DNA of 64,000 nt from SIG77 sp045589595. GTDB taxonomy: Bacteria > Verrucomicrobiota > Lentisphaeria > Victivallales > UBA1829. The stretch's first letter is position 1. Each line of letters opens with the position of its first letter. The notes beneath the pieces are model-generated. The model was given only the letters and a program-made list of their open reading frames with translations. It was not told the origin of the DNA and did not search any database. The position numbers were made by a program, and so were the translations under genes. The DNA is taken from positions 1 through 64,000 of the forward strand of contig JAZNPK010000018.1 in assembly GCA_045589595.1 (NCBI GenBank), written 5' to 3'. This document shows positions 61,452 through 64,000 of this stretch, piece by piece.

Positions 61452-62651
61452 TTACTTTACAATGGCACGGTACGGTTTCGCGTTCTGACGGTTTTTATCG
61501 GGGAACAATGCCTGTTCTTCCGCATCGAGATCCGGCAGGGTACGGCGCTGCGGAACTGCCGGAGCCGCTTTCACTGCCGGAGCCGCTTTCACCGCAGGTG
61601 CGGGAGATGCGGGCTGGGATACAGCCTGTTTTTTCGCCTCGGGCTGCGCTCTTACCACCACCGCTTTCTTCACCGGAGCCGGTTTTACAGGTTTTGTGAT
61701 TTCGACCGGGATGATCTCTTCCACAGGCGGAGCAGACATCATCCGCTGCTGGGTGTTGGCATCAAAAATATCGAAGGGAGCGTTGCCGGTATGGAGGATC
61801 AGAGTCGCTCTTGTGCTGAGGATCTTCTGCAGGGCATCCAGTTTCTGGAGAAATGCCGCCAGTTCCGCATTCCTGGCAAAGATTTTATAATATTCCGCCG
61901 CCTGGGAATCGCCTTCCGCACGGAGGCGTTTTGCTTCCGCTTCCGCCTTGGTCAGCAGTTCCTGTTTGTCCTGTTCCGCTTTGATCCGGATCATTTTCGC
62001 ACGGGCGATCCCGCTTTCCCGTTCAGATGCCGCCAGCGTTTCCCGCTGCTGACGCATGGTACCCGCGATGGCTTCCGCCGTTTTTTCCGGGACGCCGATG
62101 GAAATGAAATCGACCTGGAACACATCCACCCCGTAAGTCCGGATCATTTTGTCGCGGAGCAGAGTCAGGATCTCGGCTTCCATATTGGCGAGTTTCATCT
62201 TGTTGGGATCGGCATTGATGAGCTGATCGTAATCAAATTTACCCACAACGCTCTTTTTGGCATTGCTCATTTCAGAAGACAGAAAATCTTCCATTTCGCT
62301 CACATTTTTTGCCGCCTGTTTGAACAGCATCACATCTTTGATCCGGTAAAAAACACTGATGCCGATGACCACCTGACGCTTGTCTCTGGTCGTCGTTTCT
62401 TCCAGACTGCCTGTCTTGCCGGAAAATTGCCGTTTGCGGATGTCGTATTTGATGACTTCCTGAATGGGCAGCGGCAGACGGAAATGCAGTCCCGGTCCCG
62501 TGACTGCTGTGGGTTTGCCCACCGTCAGCACCAGTGCCTGTTCAGATTCTTCCACCTGATACGTGAAGATCGCCAGCAGAAAGATCGCCGCTACAATGAC
62601 CCCGAGCAGGATCGTTGGAAGGTAATACTTGGATTTTTTGTGTTCGCTCAT
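61452..62651 (-). CDS. SPFH/band-7 protein 2 (HflC-like)
   Basis: The 399-residue protein has a membrane helix (about 11-32) and an HflC-like band-7 domain: QVEESEQALVLTVGKPTA, GPGLHFRLPLPIQEV, the YGVDVFQVDFISIGVPEK strand and an AEQDKQELLTKAEAEAKRLRAEGDSQA coiled stretch. Residues about 320-385 are a Pro/Ala/Lys linker with PAVKAA repeats. ATG 62651 has AGGAG at good spacing. Classical HflC has no such tail. Confidence 0.88.
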   Translation of the reverse strand: MSEHKKSKYYLPTILLGVIVAAIFLLAIFTYQVEESEQALVLTVGKPTAVTGPGLHFRLPLPIQEVIKYDIRKRQFSGKTGSLEETTTRDKRQVVIGISVFYRIKDVMLFKQAAKNVSEMEDFLSSEMSNAKKSVVGKFDYDQLINADPNKMKLANMEAEILTLLRDKMIRTYGVDVFQVDFISIGVPEKTAEAIAGTMRQQRETLAASERESGIARAKMIRIKAEQDKQELLTKAEAEAKRLRAEGDSQAAEYYKIFARNAELAAFLQKLDALQKILSTRATLILHTGNAPFDIFDANTQQRMMSAPPVEEIIPVEITKPVKPAPVKKAVVVRAQPEAKKQAVSQPASPAPAVKAAPAVKAAPAVPQRRTLPDLDAEEQALFPDKNRQNAKPYRAIVK

Positions 62652-62699
62652 GTTGCAGGACTCCTGTATATTTATTTTTTTCTTCTTCGTCACCGTGTA

Positions 62700-64000
62700 T
62701 CAATCAGATTCGCCGAGTTTCTTGAAGTCGGGATCGTTCATCAGATCGACTTTTGTTTTCTCTTTGAAATCAAATTCATAGATCCGCGAAAGCAATTCTT
62801 TGGAAACAATAAACTTCCGCTGATCTTTACAATCTTGTGTCAGGAAATCCAGATAAGTCCGCAGCGCAAAGATCTCCGGCTGTGACCGGAACGCTTTCAC
62901 ACGCGCCTGAAACAGATCCGTTTCCGCCTTCGCGTGTTCCACCGTTCTGTTGCGGTATGTCTGTGCTTCTGCAAGGATGCGGGCGGCTTCCACCTGTGCG
63001 GTGCCATCGATCGCCGCCTTGGAGCTGTAGGCGCCGCTTTCCAGAGATTTTGCCGCTTCCCGGGCAATGACGATCATCTGGAACGCTTCCGCCACATTGG
63101 TATCAATGGATTTTGCGTCATCTTTATTTTTCGGTTTGCCGATGGGCGGATGGGCGTCAGTCATATTGACACTGACGATCTCAATGCCCATTTTCAGCGT
63201 GTCGCACTGTTTCTGGATCCGGTCCTTCAGATCCCGGCATACATCTTCCCGTGCGTAAGAGATGTCCGCCAGAAAGTCCGTACTCGCAAAATATGCTGTG
63301 GCTTCCGCTTTTCCGATGGCTCTCAGTGTGGACGGGATATCTTCAAACTGGAAGGCGTAATTCCGGATCTCCGACCGTTTCGCTTTGTAATAAATGGGCA
63401 GAGATGTTTCAAGGATCGCCACGGAATAGGAAATATCTTTACCGTTTCCGTTGTCTTTAGCCGCAACCAGAAACGGATCTTCCCCGCTGCTGTGATCACC
63501 CGTCCACAGAACCACCGGGTCCCCATGGGGTTCCTCATCTGGTTTTGCACCGACCCGGACGACCTGCACCTGATCCACCGGCACCCGGACGATCCGTTCT
63601 ATGGGCCACGGCAGTTTCCAGTGTATGCCGGGACCGAGGTCTTCCCCTACGGCAGCACCGAACCGTTCACGGATCCCCAGTTCACCCGGTGCGACTTCAC
63701 CCAGGCTTGTGAAGATCCAGAGCAGAAATGCCCAGATCATCAATGCCGGTACAAATATTTTCCGCAGAAACAGATAGACGGATGTTTTGGAAACTTTGAA
63801 CCCGAACTGATAGTCCAGCGATTCCGCCACGTTCCGCATGACGCCGCCCGGTTCCGTGAAGATCGTCAGCACACGGCTTTCATAAACCGGACGCACTTCA
63901 TCATTGCTCCGCGGACGGTAAAATTCGATGATGAAACTGATCAGAAATTCCACGGTCAGCACACATTCCAGCGCGAATACACCTTTCGCCAGATACGGTT
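62700..64000 (-). CDS. SPFH/band-7 protein 1 (HflK-like), 5' end beyond the window
   Basis: The frame stays open to the right edge, so the start is outside the window; GTG 63962 is only an internal candidate. The visible part has a hydrophobic segment at its N-terminal edge (FALECVLTVEFLISFIIEFY), a linker, a second membrane helix (about IFVPALMIWAFLLWIF), and a HflK-like band-7 domain with GELGIRERFGA and GPGIHWKLPWPIE. A long helical AREAAKSLESGAYSS...AEAQTYRNRTVEHAKAE region follows. It has at least one more membrane segment than HflK. It is first of those operon genes in view. Confidence 0.85.
   Translation of the reverse strand, partial: PYLAKGVFALECVLTVEFLISFIIEFYRPRSNDEVRPVYESRVLTIFTEPGGVMRNVAESLDYQFGFKVSKTSVYLFLRKIFVPALMIWAFLLWIFTSLGEVAPGELGIRERFGAAVGEDLGPGIHWKLPWPIERIVRVPVDQVQVVRVGAKPDEEPHGDPVVLWTGDHSSGEDPFLVAAKDNGNGKDISYSVAILETSLPIYYKAKRSEIRNYAFQFEDIPSTLRAIGKAEATAYFASTDFLADISYAREDVCRDLKDRIQKQCDTLKMGIEIVSVNMTDAHPPIGKPKNKDDAKSIDTNVAEAFQMIVIAREAAKSLESGAYSSKAAIDGTAQVEAARILAEAQTYRNRTVEHAKAETDLFQARVKAFRSQPEIFALRTYLDFLTQDCKDQRKFIVSKELLSRIYEFDFKEKTKVDLMNDPDFKKLGESD

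Noticed and set aside
1..64000. CRISPR arrays, insertion sequences, integrases, toxin-antitoxin or restriction genes.
   Set aside because: I looked for regularly spaced repeats and transposase or integrase motifs and saw none. The only short tandem repeats lie inside coding regions (36-bp repeat in the metal ATPase, PAVKAA repeat in the second SPFH protein).

Overview
The window is a chromosomal segment of a bacterium that I place, by inference, in the PVC group and most likely in Lentisphaerota (Victivallis-like). The reasons are secreted or cytoplasmic glycan-degrading genes (GH2, GH20, two GH78-like, a DUF4091/GH123-like protein, an SGNH esterase), a eukaryote-like PurB, an Mla-type ABC system implying an outer membrane, and large lineage-type secreted proteins without an obvious family. 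There is no phage, plasmid, IS element or CRISPR array, apart from one orphan terminase-small-subunit-like gene.

Layout. 1-354: the 3' tip of 23S rRNA, the spacer, 5S rRNA and the rrn terminator. 378-9555: a minus-strand operon for a six-subunit membrane complex related to group 4 hydrogenase/complex I, followed by an MFS transporter and two small unknown proteins. The large subunit lacks the cysteines that bind NiFe, so this is best read as an energy-converting hydrogenase-related (Ehr) complex. 9.6-16.4 kb: secreted phosphoesterase, gatB, a divergent acyl-CoA synthetase, and purB-yfcE. 16.6-20.9 kb: the terminase-like orphan, and a NYN/cold-shock fusion gene leading an mlaEFD operon. 20.9-23.3 kb: zwf with a zinc-ribbon gene, and a DUF2062 gene. 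23.3-28.8 kb: a six-gene operon nrdR-clcA-(ATP-cone protein)-hpt-DUF3089-TRIC channel. 28.9-34.9 kb: GH20, sugar isomerase, and SGNH hydrolase with GH2. 35.1-36.0 kb: rplM-rpsI. 36.1-38.2 kb: methyltransferase-queE-queC. 38.4-47.9 kb: two secreted polysaccharide-related proteins and a pair of GH78-like rhamnosidases. 48.1-53.9 kb: leuB, lysA, and mreB followed by a glycosidase-like gene. 53.9-64.0 kb: a tightly packed seven-gene operon of three SPFH/band-7 proteins, a P1B metal ATPase, an ABC exporter (ATPase and permease) and a lipoprotein-sized TPR-like protein; its first gene runs off the right edge.

Two patterns cut across the genes. First, three intergenic GC-rich elements (12337-12489, 16502-16627, 47957-48076) each fold on paper into a cloverleaf: one long closing stem around exactly three hairpins, with a shared core in the closing stem. 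Second, most operons begin with the same promoter layout, a TTGAAA-like -35, a 16-nt spacer and a TAtaTT/TAcaTT -10; I located fourteen with 16 nt and two with 17 nt. All function calls are from reading the sequence; no search was run.
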